A DNA stretch of 64,000 nt from Rhodoferax sp. (lineage in GTDB: Bacteria > Pseudomonadota > Gammaproteobacteria > Burkholderiales > Burkholderiaceae_C): positions 1 through 64,000 of the forward strand of contig NZ_JAURYQ010000021.1 in the NCBI RefSeq assembly GCF_030653815.1, read 5' to 3'. This document shows positions 17,969 to 27,443 of this stretch, piece after piece. Position 1 is the stretch's first letter. Every line of letters begins with the position of its first letter. The position numbers and the translations under genes were made by a program. The notes under the pieces are model-generated. The model searched no databases, was not told the DNA's origin, and saw nothing but the letters and a program-made list of their open reading frames with translations.

Positions 17969-18607
17969 ATGGCAAGCTACAACACTCCTTTTGAAATCCA
18001 CGTGCATGGCCAGGTGAGCCTGCGTGGTGATGTGACTTTTGAGAACATTCAGGACGCACTGAAACCCCTCTGGAAATACGCCGGCGCGCGCTCGTTGACC
18101 GACGCGGCGGGCAGTTTTTACGAAGACGAGCCCGGCATCCGGTTCGACCCCACCGATCACATCCTGCAGATGTGCTGGACAGTGGAGGGCGATGACGACT
18201 TTCGACAGGCACTGGATGAAATGTGCATGAACCTGAACGAAGTGGCGCTGACCGGCGCGGCTATCGAGGTCACGTTTTATGACACCGAGTTTGAAGACGA
18301 GGATGAGGAGGAAGACCCCGAAGCCGAGTCCCGCGACGACTTTGTGATGCTGTTTGTGGGTCCCGACCCGGCAGCCATCATGCAGGTGCAGCGCGATTTG
18401 TTGGTACAAGACGTCATTAGCCTGATGGAGCGCCATTTTGACGGCGCCGAGCTGGGCGGCGTGGTGGCAGCGGTGGACCAGCTGTTCAGCCAGCGTTTCA
18501 ATGACCTGGTGAGCTCATTGCAATTAGGCAAGCCACCACGCGGCCCCGGTGGTTCCGGCGGCATGGGCCACGGTAGCGGCGGTCGCAAACCCCGGCATTT
18601 GCATTAA
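17969..18607 (+). CDS. Acidic protein of unknown function
   Basis: A 212-residue soluble protein that I do not recognise. The first about 110 residues look like a compact alpha/beta domain (FEIHVHGQVSL, then GIRFDPTDHILQMCW). A strongly acidic linker (EFEDEDEEEDPEAES) lies near residue 112, then a second segment (VMLFVGPDPAAIMQVQRD). The tail is Gly/Arg/His-rich. The start is clear of other genes and codon use is like its neighbours, so it is very probably a real gene. It diverges from the RfaH-like gene across 159 bases. Confidence 0.8.
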   Translation: MASYNTPFEIHVHGQVSLRGDVTFENIQDALKPLWKYAGARSLTDAAGSFYEDEPGIRFDPTDHILQMCWTVEGDDDFRQALDEMCMNLNEVALTGAAIEVTFYDTEFEDEDEEEDPEAESRDDFVMLFVGPDPAAIMQVQRDLLVQDVISLMERHFDGAELGGVVAAVDQLFSQRFNDLVSSLQLGKPPRGPGGSGGMGHGSGGRKPRHLH

Positions 18608-18632
18608 GGTGAATTGGTAGGCGGTCTTGGCT

Positions 18633-18661
18633 TGGTGGGAGGTCCGCCCTCGGGCCGATGG
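18633..18661. repeat. REP half-element, family A
   Basis: One half only: a TGGGA head, a GGTCCG/CGGGCC stem with a CCCT loop, and a GATGG tail. It lies between the 3' ends of two converging genes. The tail abuts the stop codon of the hydroxyacid dehydrogenase gene. Confidence 0.8.
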
Positions 18662-18663
18662 TT

Positions 18664-19671
18664 TTAACGCCGCACCTGCAAGGCCCCTGGATTGACGATG
18701 TTGGTGGGGCGGCCCTTGATGAAATTGACGACGTTGTCGAAGGCAGCGCTGAAATACATTTCGTAGCTGTCTTGCTCGACATAGCCAATGTGCGGCGTGC
18801 AAATGCAGTTTTCCAGGCGCAACAGGGCGTGGCCTTGCAAAATGGGCTCGCTTTCGTAGACGTCGACCGCGCCCAGACCCGGGCGGCCACGGTTGAGTGC
18901 GCTGATCAGGGCGTCGGGTTCAATCAGCTCGGCACGTGAGGTGTTGACCAGCAAGGCGGTGGGCTTCATGCGCGACAAGTCTTCAAGCTTGACGATGCCC
19001 AGGGTTGCCTCGTGGAGGCGCAGATGCAGCGAGAGGACGTCGCACTGTTCAAAAAATTCTTCGCGTGTGGCTGCGGCCTCGTAACCCAGTTGAATGGCTT
19101 TTTCGCGACTGGGTGCGCTGCCCCAAATGACCACCCGCATGCCAAAGGCCTTGCCGTAGCCGGCGACCAACTGGCCAATGCGACCAAAGCCCCAAATGCC
19201 CAGGGTCCGCCCCTTGAGCGATGTGCCCAAACCGAAGTTGGCGGGCATGCCGCTGCACTTGAGCCCGGATTGTTGCCAGGCTCCGTGCTTGAGGTTGCCA
19301 ATGTACTGTGGCAGCCGCCGGGTTGCGGCCATGATCAACGCCCAAGTGAGTTCTGCCGGTGCCACCGGCGAGCCGGTGCCTTCGGCCACGGCCACACCAC
19401 GCTCGGTGCAGGCGTTGACGTCGATATGGCTGCCGACGCGACCGGTTTGGGAAATGAGCTTGAGCTTGGGTAATTTATCGATGAGCGCGCGGGGAAGGTG
19501 GGTGCGCTCACGGTTGAGCACGATCACATCGGCGTCTTTGAGTCGCACCGACAGTTGTCCCAAACCCTTGACGGTGTTGGTAAAGACTTTGGCTGGAAAA
19601 GATTCAAGCTTGGCCGAGCAAGCCAGTTTGCGGACCACGTCTTGGTAGTCATCAAGGATCACAATGTTCAT
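18664..19671 (-). CDS. D-isomer-specific 2-hydroxyacid dehydrogenase family protein
   Basis: A 335-residue NAD-dependent dehydrogenase of the D-2-hydroxyacid family (phosphoglycerate dehydrogenase-like). The cofactor motif is LGIWGFGRIGQLVAGYG near residue 158. The catalytic set is Arg in NTSRAELI, Glu in DVYESEP and His in CTPHIGY. The substrate is not readable from sequence; the single-domain length excludes the ACT-containing form of SerA. It ends against a REP half-element and is preceded by a family B palindrome. Confidence 0.9.
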   Translation of the reverse strand: MNIVILDDYQDVVRKLACSAKLESFPAKVFTNTVKGLGQLSVRLKDADVIVLNRERTHLPRALIDKLPKLKLISQTGRVGSHIDVNACTERGVAVAEGTGSPVAPAELTWALIMAATRRLPQYIGNLKHGAWQQSGLKCSGMPANFGLGTSLKGRTLGIWGFGRIGQLVAGYGKAFGMRVVIWGSAPSREKAIQLGYEAAATREEFFEQCDVLSLHLRLHEATLGIVKLEDLSRMKPTALLVNTSRAELIEPDALISALNRGRPGLGAVDVYESEPILQGHALLRLENCICTPHIGYVEQDSYEMYFSAAFDNVVNFIKGRPTNIVNPGALQVRR

Positions 19672-19707
19672 GACCCGGATTGTGCCTTTTTCTGTTTTGC
19701 ACCTGCG

Positions 19708-19746
19708 GAGCCGACTTCAGTCGACCTGGCCGACTGAAGTCGGCTC
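19708..19746. repeat. Palindromic repeat, family B
   Basis: GAGCCGACTTCAGTCG and CGACTGAAGTCGGCTC are perfect 16-base inverted repeats around ACCTGGC. Each arm is itself a hairpin (CGAC-TTCA-GTCG and CGAC-TGAA-GTCG). It lies between the small ORF and the dehydrogenase gene, both on the minus strand. Confidence 0.85.
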
Positions 19747-19776
19747 CACGAAGGCAAAATTGGGTCGGGATTGGCC

Positions 19777-20034
19777 TTAGTGCGCGCGATCGAAGGCGGC
19801 CAGGCGGTCCAGTTCGGCGCAGACGTCGGCCATGCGGCCGGAAATGACCATGCGGCCGACTTGCGATGGTTTTTGGCCTGCCTCGAATACACGCAAGACG
19901 CGCAAAGGGCGCAGCGCGTCAGCATTTGCAGCGCTGGTTGCTCCGGTGACCGTCCGGGTGCAAGCACGCGGACTGGCTGCTTTGAAGTGCGCCAGGCCGG
20001 GCAGCAAAGTGGGTGACAGGTACGCAATGTTCAT
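19777..20034 (-). CDS. Small hypothetical protein downstream of lexA
   Basis: An 85-residue protein of unknown function. The C-terminal part (KPSQVGRMVISGRMADVCAELDRLAAFDRA) looks conserved and amphipathic; the N-terminal part is Ala/Arg-rich. It follows lexA by 56 bases on the same strand, so it could be SOS-regulated through lexA. No clear Shine-Dalgarno sequence precedes the ATG. It may be a real small gene or a chance frame. Confidence 0.55.
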   Translation of the reverse strand: MNIAYLSPTLLPGLAHFKAASPRACTRTVTGATSAANADALRPLRVLRVFEAGQKPSQVGRMVISGRMADVCAELDRLAAFDRAH

Positions 20035-20090
20035 GGTGGGGTGCTCTGGATGGGTTGAGATAGCAAGGGAATGCAGCGGGTCAGAAGGGT

Positions 20091-20768
20091 TTACATCAGC
20101 ATGGTGTTGCGAATGAGGCCGACCGCCAGGCCTTCAATTTCAAAGGATTCGCCGGGCTCGACCACAATGGTTTGGTAGTCGGGGTTTTCGGGGTGGAGTT
20201 CGATGAGGTTGTTGTGGCGCATGAAGCGTTTGACGGTGACTTCATCACCCAGGCGGGCCACCACAATCTGGCCGTTCTTGGCTTCGCGGGTGCTTTGCAC
20301 CGCGAGCAGGTCGCCGTCCATGATGCCGGCGTCGCGCATGGACATGCCGCGCACCTTGAGCAGGTAGTCTGGCCTGCGTTGAAACAGGCTGTCTTCGAGG
20401 TAATAGGTTTTATCGATGTGTTCTTGCGCCAGAATGGGCGAGCCCGCTGCTACCCGGCCAATGAGGGGCAGTGCCAGTTGGCCCGCGAAGTCGGCCACCG
20501 ACTTCACCAGCGATTTGCCGCGTGCGGCGTTGATGGCTTGCAAGGTGTCGCTTTTCAGGCGGATGCCGCGCGAGGTGCCGCTGACGAGTTCGATGGCGCC
20601 CTTGCGGGCCAGCGCCTGAAGGTGTTCTTCGGCGGCGTTGGCCGATTTGAAGCCGAGTTCGGCGGCGATTTCCGCGCGTGTGGGCGGGGAACCGGTGCTG
20701 GCGATGGCGCGCTGGATAAGATCGAGGATCTGTTGCTGGCGATCAGTCAATTTGGGTCTGATTAGCAT
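20091..20768 (-). CDS. lexA: LexA repressor
   Basis: A 225-residue SOS repressor. The N-terminal winged helix-turn-helix begins [13 protein letters not shown] and includes [13 protein letters not shown]. The self-cleavage site is A108-G109 (RVAAGSP), with catalytic S143 (RGMSMRDAG) and K180 (EVTVKRF). AGGAG precedes the ATG. The slightly long inter-domain linker is normal for betaproteobacteria. Two LexA boxes upstream indicate autoregulation, and the imu operon box in this window is a direct target. Confidence 0.97.
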   Translation of the reverse strand: MLIRPKLTDRQQQILDLIQRAIASTGSPPTRAEIAAELGFKSANAAEEHLQALARKGAIELVSGTSRGIRLKSDTLQAINAARGKSLVKSVADFAGQLALPLIGRVAAGSPILAQEHIDKTYYLEDSLFQRRPDYLLKVRGMSMRDAGIMDGDLLAVQSTREAKNGQIVVARLGDEVTVKRFMRHNNLIELHPENPDYQTIVVEPGESFEIEGLAVGLIRNTMLM

Positions 20769-20797
20769 GGCGGCTCCTGGGTGACGGTGTAAGAAAG

Positions 20798-20836
20798 TAC
20801 TGGTTTCTTATCCAGTAACTGTATTTTTAACCAGTT
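20798..20836. promoter_or_regulatory. Two abutting LexA boxes between lexA and the asparaginase gene
   Basis: Box 1 (20798-20817) runs TACTGG-N8-CCAGTA. Box 2 (20817-20836) runs AACTGT-N8-CCAGTT. Both keep the CTG-N10-CAG core with one or two departures from the strongest consensus, and they share one base. They lie 29 bases from the lexA ATG and 15 bases from the GTG of the divergent asparaginase gene, so both genes could feel LexA. Confidence 0.85.
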
Positions 20837-20851
20837 TGAGAAAGACCGCAA

Positions 20852-21868
20852 GTGGCTATTGAAAAAAACTTCAAGAATATTGTGGTGTTGGGGACCGGCG
20901 GCACCATTGCCGGCACCGCGGCCCGCGCCGGCGACAACATTGGTTACAGCGCCGCCCAGGTCGGTGTGGCCGACTTGCTGGCGGGCGTGCCGGGCATGGC
21001 GGATGTGCTCCAGGGGGACACCCTGGTGGCGGAGCAGGTGGCGCAAGTCGACAGCAAAGACATGAGTTTTGCTATCTGGACGGCGCTGGCGCTGCGCGTG
21101 CAGCAGCACCTGGCGCAGGACGATGTGTGTGGCGTGGTGGTCACACACGGCACCGACACGCTCGAAGAAACAGCATTCTTCCTGCACACCACGCTGCCTG
21201 CCGCGCTGCAGTTGCGAAAGCCTGTGGTGCTGACCTGCGCCATGCGGCCAGCTTCAGCGCTGAGCCCGGACGGTCCGCAGAATTTGCTCGATGCCGTGGC
21301 CCTGGCGCGCACCCCTGGCGCCTGCGGCGTGATGGCCGTGTGCGCCGGGGTGGTGCATGGTGCCCTGGCCGTGCAGAAGGTGCATGTGTACCGCACTGAT
21401 GCGTTTAGCTCGGGTGACGCCGGGCCGTTGGGTTTTATGGAAGAGGGCAGCTTTCGCCCGGCCAAAGCCTGGCCGCTGGCGTTGGATCATCAGGCAGCGG
21501 TGTCACTGGAAAAGATCGCCGGCACCACGAGCTGGCCGCGTGTGGAGATTGTGATGAATTACGCGGGCGGCAGCGCCGCCGTGGTGGACGCGATGCTGCA
21601 ACTCCTGCCTGGTGTGGCGCCACTGCAAGGCCTGGTGGTGGCGGGCACCGGCAATGGCTCCCTGCATGTTGAACTGATTGCCGCGCTGCAGCGCGCCGGG
21701 CAGGCGGGCGTGAAGGTGGTGCGCGCCAGCCGTTGTGGCGAGGGGCGCGTGCTACCCGTGGCGGGTAAAGAGTTTGCGGACAGCGAGGGGCTGTCACCGG
21801 TCAAGGCAAGGGTGGCCTTGATGTTGAAACTTATGTGGAGGCCCGCCCTCGGGCCGATGGATTTTTGA
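20852..21868 (+). CDS. Asparaginase (type I-like, cytoplasmic)
   Basis: A 338-residue asparaginase/glutaminase-family enzyme converting L-Asn to L-Asp and ammonia. The first catalytic Thr is in GTGGTIAG near residue 15 and the second in VVVTHGTDTLEE near 90. There is no signal peptide, so it is cytoplasmic. The start is a GTG with a weak GAGAAAG site. The frame runs into a family A REP element, which supplies about the last eleven residues (WRPALGPMDF) after the expected family end (ARVALMLKL). The promoter overlaps the LexA boxes. Confidence 0.9.
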   Translation: MAIEKNFKNIVVLGTGGTIAGTAARAGDNIGYSAAQVGVADLLAGVPGMADVLQGDTLVAEQVAQVDSKDMSFAIWTALALRVQQHLAQDDVCGVVVTHGTDTLEETAFFLHTTLPAALQLRKPVVLTCAMRPASALSPDGPQNLLDAVALARTPGACGVMAVCAGVVHGALAVQKVHVYRTDAFSSGDAGPLGFMEEGSFRPAKAWPLALDHQAAVSLEKIAGTTSWPRVEIVMNYAGGSAAVVDAMLQLLPGVAPLQGLVVAGTGNGSLHVELIAALQRAGQAGVKVVRASRCGEGRVLPVAGKEFADSEGLSPVKARVALMLKLMWRPALGPMDF

Positions 21869-21899
21869 ATTTAATCGCGGAGAGGGCGCCGCTCCTACA
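21834..21899. repeat. REP doublet, family A, overlapping the asparaginase 3' end
   Basis: A complete element with TGTGGAG and CTCCTACA ends and both hairpins (GGCCCG/CGGGCC, and a GCGG/CCGC-containing second hairpin with one change). Its first 35 bases are read as the asparaginase C-terminus and stop. Its end lies 18 bases past the adk stop on the other strand. Confidence 0.85.
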
Positions 21900-21917
21900 G
21901 GGGGCAGTTCGGGCGAT

Positions 21918-22610
<693 letters not shown>

Positions 22611-22655
22611 TTAACGGGTTGAGAATAGCACGCAAGAGCTTTTGCAAGACTTACA

Positions 22656-23399
22656 TCACCCTTTGATTAAGCGTCGCACCCGCGCCAGGTCTTCGGGCGT
22701 GTCGACACCTGGCCCTGGCGCATGCTGGGTGATATGAACCGCAATGCGGTGCCCGTGCCACAGGGCGCGCAATTGTTCAAGTGATTCGGTGCGTTCCAGC
22801 GGGGCTTGCGCCAGCTTGGGGAAAAGTCGCAAAAAGCTCACCCGGTACGCGTAAATGCCGATGTGGCGCAAGGGTACCGGGCTGGGCAAGGCGTCGGGCG
22901 TGTCACGTGGCCAGGCAATGGGCGCGCGGCTGAAGTACAGCGCCATGTGTTGCGCGTCGAGCACCACCTTGACCACGTTGGGGTTGTGAAAGTCTGTGAC
23001 CGAATCAATCGCGTGGGCGGCCGTGCTCATGGCCGCTTGCGGATGCCGGGCCAGCAGGTGGGCTACATCGGTGACCAGTTCGGGGTCCATCAGAGGCTCG
23101 TCGCCCTGCAGGTTGACCACGATGCTGTCGTCTGGCAGGTCCAACAAATCGCAGGCCTCGGCCAGACGGTCGCTGCCCGAAGGGTGGTCGGTGCGGGTCA
23201 GCACGGCTTCAATGCCGTGCGCCTGGCAAGCGGCCACAATTTCAAAATGGTCGCCCGCCACCACCACGCGTTGTGCCCCGGAGCGCAGCGCTTGTTGCGC
23301 CACACGGACCACCATGGGCACTCCGGCAATGTCGGCCAGCGGCTTGTTGGGCAGGCGCGTGGAGCCCAGCCGGGCGGGGATGAGGACGGTGAAGGTCAA
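22656..23399 (-). CDS. kdsB: 3-deoxy-manno-octulosonate cytidylyltransferase
   Basis: A 247-residue CMP-Kdo synthetase that activates Kdo for lipid A-Kdo assembly. The nucleotide-binding start is [15 protein letters not shown], with LQGDEPL near residue 95 and HIGIYAYR near 182. Its ATG overlaps the TGA of the Trm112-like gene by four bases (ATGA). It sits between lpxK/trm112 and adk, a conserved Burkholderiales arrangement. Confidence 0.96.
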   Translation of the reverse strand: MTFTVLIPARLGSTRLPNKPLADIAGVPMVVRVAQQALRSGAQRVVVAGDHFEIVAACQAHGIEAVLTRTDHPSGSDRLAEACDLLDLPDDSIVVNLQGDEPLMDPELVTDVAHLLARHPQAAMSTAAHAIDSVTDFHNPNVVKVVLDAQHMALYFSRAPIAWPRDTPDALPSPVPLRHIGIYAYRVSFLRLFPKLAQAPLERTESLEQLRALWHGHRIAVHITQHAPGPGVDTPEDLARVRRLIKG

Positions 23400-23590
23400 G
23401 CTTGACGCCCTTCTTCAATTTCGATGTCGGTCAGCACCCTGGCTTCGTTTTCCAACAGCACCGGAATGCCGTCGCGCACCGGGTAGGCCAAGCGGGCGCT
23501 GCGCGACACCAGTTCCTGCGTGTCGTGCTTGTAAGTGAGCGGCCCTTTGGTGACGGGGCATACCAATAATTCAAGTAGTCGTGTGTCCAT
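23396..23590 (-). CDS. Trm112/YcaR-like small protein
   Basis: A 64-residue protein of the Trm112 (YcaR, DUF343) family. Trm112 proteins activate methyltransferases in other organisms; the bacterial role is not settled. Family marks are [14 protein letters not shown] at the start and [15 protein letters not shown] in the middle. It retains only one of the two zinc-ligand Cys pairs seen in eukaryotic members, which is normal here. It lies between lpxK and kdsB and overlaps kdsB by four bases. Confidence 0.88.
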   Translation of the reverse strand: MDTRLLELLVCPVTKGPLTYKHDTQELVSRSARLAYPVRDGIPVLLENEARVLTDIEIEEGRQA

Positions 23591-23617
23591 GAGTCAATGA
23601 TAGCGTGCCAGCAATGC

Positions 23618-24619
23618 CTAAAAGGGCAGAAGCTGTTCGAGTTGCCGGTCAAAGGCAGCCCAGAATGCGGGTTCGGGTTCGAAGTTGAGCGGAACGGCCA
23701 GGGCTGTGGGTTCTTTGGCCCAGAGCTTGATGGCGTCTTTTTCAGTGCAGAGTACGGTGTAGGCACCCTCGGCGTTGCCAGCCCATTGGCTGAAATCGTG
23801 GTGATCGGGCAGGGCCAGGGTGCCTGCCAGTGGCTGGCCCTGGGCGCGTAGCATGGCGAAAAATGCCTCGGGTTGGGCGATGGCGGCCAGTGCGAGCAAT
23901 GGTTTGCCAGGCACCAGGTCGGCCAGGGCCACCGGGCTGCCGTCGGCACGCAGGGCATGGCTGGCCAGGCTTCGGCTTGCCCGGAAACCGGCAAAGGCGG
24001 GTTGCTGGCCGGTGTGCAGCAGCAGGTCGAGCGGGCGCGGCCAGGGTTCGCGCAGCGGCCCGGCGGGGAGCAAAAAGCCGTTGCCCACGCCCCGGTCGTC
24101 AAACACGCCAATTTCCAGGTCGCGCTGCAAAGCCAAGTGCTGCAGGCCGTCGTCACACACCAAAATTTGTATTTGCGGGTAGCTGGCCAGCAGGGCGCGG
24201 CCGGCCTCGGCGCGCCGCCTTGCCACAAAGACCGGTGCCGATGTGCGGCGCTGGATAAGCGCGGGTTCGTCGCCGACGTCTTCAACCGCGCTGCCTGGTA
24301 GCACTTCAAGGCAGGCTTGGCTGCTGCGTCCATAACCGCGTGAGATCACGCCCACCCGGATGCCGCGCGCCTGCAGGTGTTGCACCATGGCCATCACCAC
24401 CGGAGTTTTGCCAGCGCCTCCAGCCACCACGTTGCCGACCACCAGCACGGGGACCGGCAGGCGCTCGGTGGTCAGCCAGCCCAGGCTGTACATGGTTTTT
24501 CTTAAGCGCACCAGCCCGCCATAAAACACAGACAGCGGCCACAGCAGCCAGGCCAGCCAGCCCCGTTGCAGCCAGGCGCGGGTCAGCAGGCTGCCGGGCA
24601 ATGGTGCGGCGGTGGCCAT
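23618..24619 (-). CDS. lpxK: Tetraacyldisaccharide 4'-kinase
   Basis: A 333-residue membrane-associated kinase phosphorylating the 4' position of the lipid A disaccharide. The Walker A-like motif is [12 protein letters not shown] near residue 62, followed by ISRGYGR and VCDDGLQH. A hydrophobic N-terminal stretch (about residues 18-36) anchors it to the inner membrane. It starts four bases after exbD and precedes the Trm112-like gene. Confidence 0.95.
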   Translation of the reverse strand: MATAAPLPGSLLTRAWLQRGWLAWLLWPLSVFYGGLVRLRKTMYSLGWLTTERLPVPVLVVGNVVAGGAGKTPVVMAMVQHLQARGIRVGVISRGYGRSSQACLEVLPGSAVEDVGDEPALIQRRTSAPVFVARRRAEAGRALLASYPQIQILVCDDGLQHLALQRDLEIGVFDDRGVGNGFLLPAGPLREPWPRPLDLLLHTGQQPAFAGFRASRSLASHALRADGSPVALADLVPGKPLLALAAIAQPEAFFAMLRAQGQPLAGTLALPDHHDFSQWAGNAEGAYTVLCTEKDAIKLWAKEPTALAVPLNFEPEPAFWAAFDRQLEQLLPF

Positions 24620-24623
24620 TTAT

Positions 24624-25052
24624 TTAGCGTGTGCTGCCCGGGGTGGGGGACACGGTGGCGAAGGTGATCTGGGTGAGCCCGGCGCGGCGCGCTGCTTCCA
24701 TCACGTTGATGACCGACTGGTGCTTGGCGTTGGCGTCAGCGTGGATGATGAGCACCGAATCGGCTCCAGCCTTGGCGCCCGCCTTCAGGGCGCTGGCCAG
24801 GTCGGCCACGCTGCGCCCGTTGACGCCTTGTTTGTTGACGCTGTACTGGCCGTCTGCACTGACCGACACCAGCACTTCGCGCTCGTAGTCGCGTTGTGCG
24901 TCGACGTCGGCCACTGGCAGTTTGAGCTGCATTTCGGTGTACTTGCTGTAGGTGGTGGTCAGCATCAAAAAGATCAGGATGACGAGCAGCACGTCAATGA
25001 ACGGGATCAGGTTGATCTCGGGTTCTTCCTTGTTGCGGACACGAAAATTCAT
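24624..25052 (-). CDS. exbD: ExbD/TolR family biopolymer transport protein
   Basis: A 142-residue inner-membrane protein with one helix (about residues 16-36) carrying the conserved Asp in PFIDVLLVILI, then a periplasmic domain. With ExbB it uses the proton gradient to energise TonB, or a related partner. The ATG at 25052 follows the short exbB-exbD gap of 11 bases; upstream frame extensions are not needed. The position before lpxK is the usual betaproteobacterial order. Confidence 0.94.
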   Translation of the reverse strand: MNFRVRNKEEPEINLIPFIDVLLVILIFLMLTTTYSKYTEMQLKLPVADVDAQRDYEREVLVSVSADGQYSVNKQGVNGRSVADLASALKAGAKAGADSVLIIHADANAKHQSVINVMEAARRAGLTQITFATVSPTPGSTR

Positions 25053-25063
25053 CACGCCAGGGC

Positions 25064-25690
25064 CTACTTGCGCAAGGTGTACAGGTGGCGCGCCAGCCGA
25101 TCGGCGGACAGTTCGAGCGTGAGCAGGTACTCGTCGACCCGGGCGCGAAAGTAGCGCCAGAAAATGAGCGACGGAATGGCCACCATCAGCCCGAACGCCG
25201 TGTTGTACAAGGCTACCGAAATGCCGTGCGCGAGCTGCGCCGGGTTGCCACCCATGGTGGTGCCGCCGGGTTGCGAGCCAAAAATTTCGATCATGCCGAC
25301 CACGGTGCCAAACAGGCCCATCAGGGGCGCCACCGAGGCGATGGTGGCCAGCGCGCTGAGGTAACGCTCCAGCCGGTGCGCCACCTGGCGCCCGCTGGCT
25401 TCCATGCCGGCGCGCAGCTCGTCCTGGCTGCACAAGGGGTTGGCGTTGAGCGCACGCAGGCCGGAGGCCAGTACTTCACCCAACGCAGAATTTTTTTCCA
25501 GCTTGGCGATCACATCAGGGCCGGGCACGCTCAGGCGAGTGACAGTGAGGACCTCGTCGAGCAGCCTGGGGGGTACCACCTTGGCAGTTTGCAGGCTGAT
25601 GAAGCGCTCGATGATCAGCGCCAAGGCCAGCACCGAGCAGGCCACCAAAGGCCAGATGGGCCAACCCGCAGCTTGTAGGATGGAAAACAA
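25064..25690 (-). CDS. exbB: MotA/TolQ/ExbB proton channel family protein
   Basis: A 208-residue inner-membrane protein with three helices: about residues 10-30, 115-140 and 155-180. The family signature LIIERFISLQ occurs near residue 25, and APLMGLFGTVVGMIE near 120 marks the proton-channel domain. It forms the energising channel with ExbD, encoded 11 bases downstream. TonB is not in the window, so a TolQ-like partner is possible but less likely. Confidence 0.94.
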   Translation of the reverse strand: MFSILQAAGWPIWPLVACSVLALALIIERFISLQTAKVVPPRLLDEVLTVTRLSVPGPDVIAKLEKNSALGEVLASGLRALNANPLCSQDELRAGMEASGRQVAHRLERYLSALATIASVAPLMGLFGTVVGMIEIFGSQPGGTTMGGNPAQLAHGISVALYNTAFGLMVAIPSLIFWRYFRARVDEYLLTLELSADRLARHLYTLRK

Positions 25691-25723
25691 ATTGAAACTC
25701 CGCTGAAGAAAAAAGCTGGGTGA

Positions 25724-26689
25724 TTATGGCGCAGACATCCATCGGCCCGAGGGCGGGCCTTCTACAAGGGACAACTTTCGCGCACTCTCAAACTGCCGGG
25801 GCTCGCCGCTCACCGGGTCAATGAACTCCAGCCGTTTCGCCAGCAGCTGCAGCGGGTGGGCATGGTCCAGCTGGCCCTCGGGGGTGAGGGTGGGGTAAAG
25901 GCCGTCGTTCAAAATGGGCAGGCCCAAGCCCAGCATGTGCACCCGCAACTGGTGGCGCTGGCCGGTGACTGGTTTAAGCTGGTAACGCGCCAGCTCGCCA
26001 TGCACCTCCAGCACATCAATGTGGGTGATGGCGTTGGGCGCGCCGGGCACCTCGTGCTGCAGCATGAAATGGCCCGCCTCCTGAATGCGGCTGCTGCGGG
26101 TGACGGGCCAGCTCAGGCCGGCCCGCCACGGGGCGATGGCTTCGTAGGTCTTGCGCACCTGGTGCTGACTGAACAGCGCGCAATAGGCGGCGCGGCTGGC
26201 GGGCTGTTTGGCAAACAGCACCAGCCCGGCGGTGTCGCGGTCGATGCGGTGGATGGGCACCAGGTCATTCAGGCCCAGTTTGTTCTTGAGGCGCACCAGC
26301 ACGGTTTCGGTGAGGTAGCCGCCCGAGGGCACGACGGGCAAGAAATGCGGCTTGTCGACCACCAGCAGATGGTCGTCCTGATACAGCACTACTTCGTCAA
26401 ACGGAATGCGCGGCTCGTTGGGCACCTCGCGGTAGTAAAAAAGGCGCTGGTGCGCAGAGTAGGGCGCGTGGCTGGCGCGCTCGGGCGAAATAGCCTGGCC
26501 ACGTTCGTCGATGACGTCCCCGCGGGCCATGCGCGCCAGCCAGGTCTGGGGCGACACGTTGGGAAAACGCGCGGTCAGAAAGTCCAGCAGCGTGGGCCAC
26601 GACCCGGCCGGCAAACCGACACAGCTCGGGCCGATGCCGTTGCGCGTGGGTGGTTTAAAGGCGCTCAAACACCAGGTCCCACACGCCAT
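25724..26689 (-). CDS. RluA-family pseudouridine synthase
   Basis: A 321-residue RNA pseudouridine synthase. The catalytic Asp is in HRIDRDTAGL near residue 145; LLVVDKPHFLPV and TGQRHQLRVH are further family marks. It may be a tRNA or 23S rRNA enzyme, and the target is not decided by sequence. The chosen ATG overlaps trmB by 35 bases; a TTG seven codons later is an alternative. The last about thirteen residues (EGPPSGRW within them) are encoded by a family A REP half-element. Confidence 0.88.
   Translation of the reverse strand: MACGTWCLSAFKPPTRNGIGPSCVGLPAGSWPTLLDFLTARFPNVSPQTWLARMARGDVIDERGQAISPERASHAPYSAHQRLFYYREVPNEPRIPFDEVVLYQDDHLLVVDKPHFLPVVPSGGYLTETVLVRLKNKLGLNDLVPIHRIDRDTAGLVLFAKQPASRAAYCALFSQHQVRKTYEAIAPWRAGLSWPVTRSSRIQEAGHFMLQHEVPGAPNAITHIDVLEVHGELARYQLKPVTGQRHQLRVHMLGLGLPILNDGLYPTLTPEGQLDHAHPLQLLAKRLEFIDPVSGEPRQFESARKLSLVEGPPSGRWMSAP
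25739..25766. repeat. REP half-element, family A, inside the pseudouridine synthase 3' end
   Basis: Read on the minus strand it has a TGTAGAA head, a GGCCCG-CCCT-CGGGCC hairpin and a GATGG tail. It lies wholly in the coding frame, 12 bases before the stop codon. Confidence 0.85.
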
Positions 26690-27443
26690 GGCCCAGTTTG
26701 ATGCCGCGGTTTTCGAACTTGGTCAACGGCCGGTAGTGGGGCTTGGGGGCGTAACCCAGCAGCTCGGCGTGTTTTTCTGGCGCGGTGTTTTTCAGCAGCG
26801 GCTCGGCGCTTAACACTTCCAGAATCTGCTCGGCATAAGGCTGCCAGTCGGTGGCGCAGTGCAGGTAGCCACCCACCTTGAGGCGCGCTGCAAGTTTGGC
26901 AATCAGCGGCGCCTGGATCAGGCGGCGTTTGTTGTGCTTCTTCTTGTGCCAGGGGTCTGGGAAAAAAATGTGCACGCCGTCCAGGCTGTGCAGCGGCAGC
27001 ATGTGGTCGATGACCTCGACCGCGTCGTGCGCGCAGATGCGGATGTTGTGCAGGTTTTGCTCGCCGATGCGCTTGAGCAGCGCACCCACGCCGGGTTCAT
27101 GTACTTCGCAGCACAAAAAGTTGGTGCCCGGCAGCAGTGCGGCAATGTGGGCGGTGGCCTCGCCCATGCCGAAGCCGATTTCGAGCACGGTGGGGCGGGT
27201 GTCGTTGTTACCGGCAGCGGCAAAGGCCTGGGCGAAATCAAGGAGCGCAGGCTGGTAAGGCAGCAAAAACTTGGGCCCGAGTTCCTCAAACGCCTTGGTC
27301 TGGCCCGTGGTGGTGCGACCGGCACGGCGGACAAAACTCTTGATGGTTTTGGGAAAGGCCACATCGGCAAGCGACTGCGGGCGGATGCGCGGGGTGCGGG
27401 CCTGGTCGGGCGCTTTGGGAGGGGTATTTTGGGTGTCGTTCAC
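26655..27443 (-). CDS. trmB: tRNA (guanine-N7)-methyltransferase
   Basis: A 262-residue SAM-dependent enzyme making m7G46 in tRNA. The SAM site is [16 protein letters not shown] near residue 85; [16 protein letters not shown] near 164 is the TrmB signature and [10 protein letters not shown] follows. The GTG at 27443 overlaps the gluQ TGA (GTGA), the likely coupled start; another GTG nine codons upstream is possible. A Pro/Gln-rich N-terminal extension precedes the core. Confidence 0.94.
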   Translation of the reverse strand: MNDTQNTPPKAPDQARTPRIRPQSLADVAFPKTIKSFVRRAGRTTTGQTKAFEELGPKFLLPYQPALLDFAQAFAAAGNNDTRPTVLEIGFGMGEATAHIAALLPGTNFLCCEVHEPGVGALLKRIGEQNLHNIRICAHDAVEVIDHMLPLHSLDGVHIFFPDPWHKKKHNKRRLIQAPLIAKLAARLKVGGYLHCATDWQPYAEQILEVLSAEPLLKNTAPEKHAELLGYAPKPHYRPLTKFENRGIKLGHGVWDLVFERL

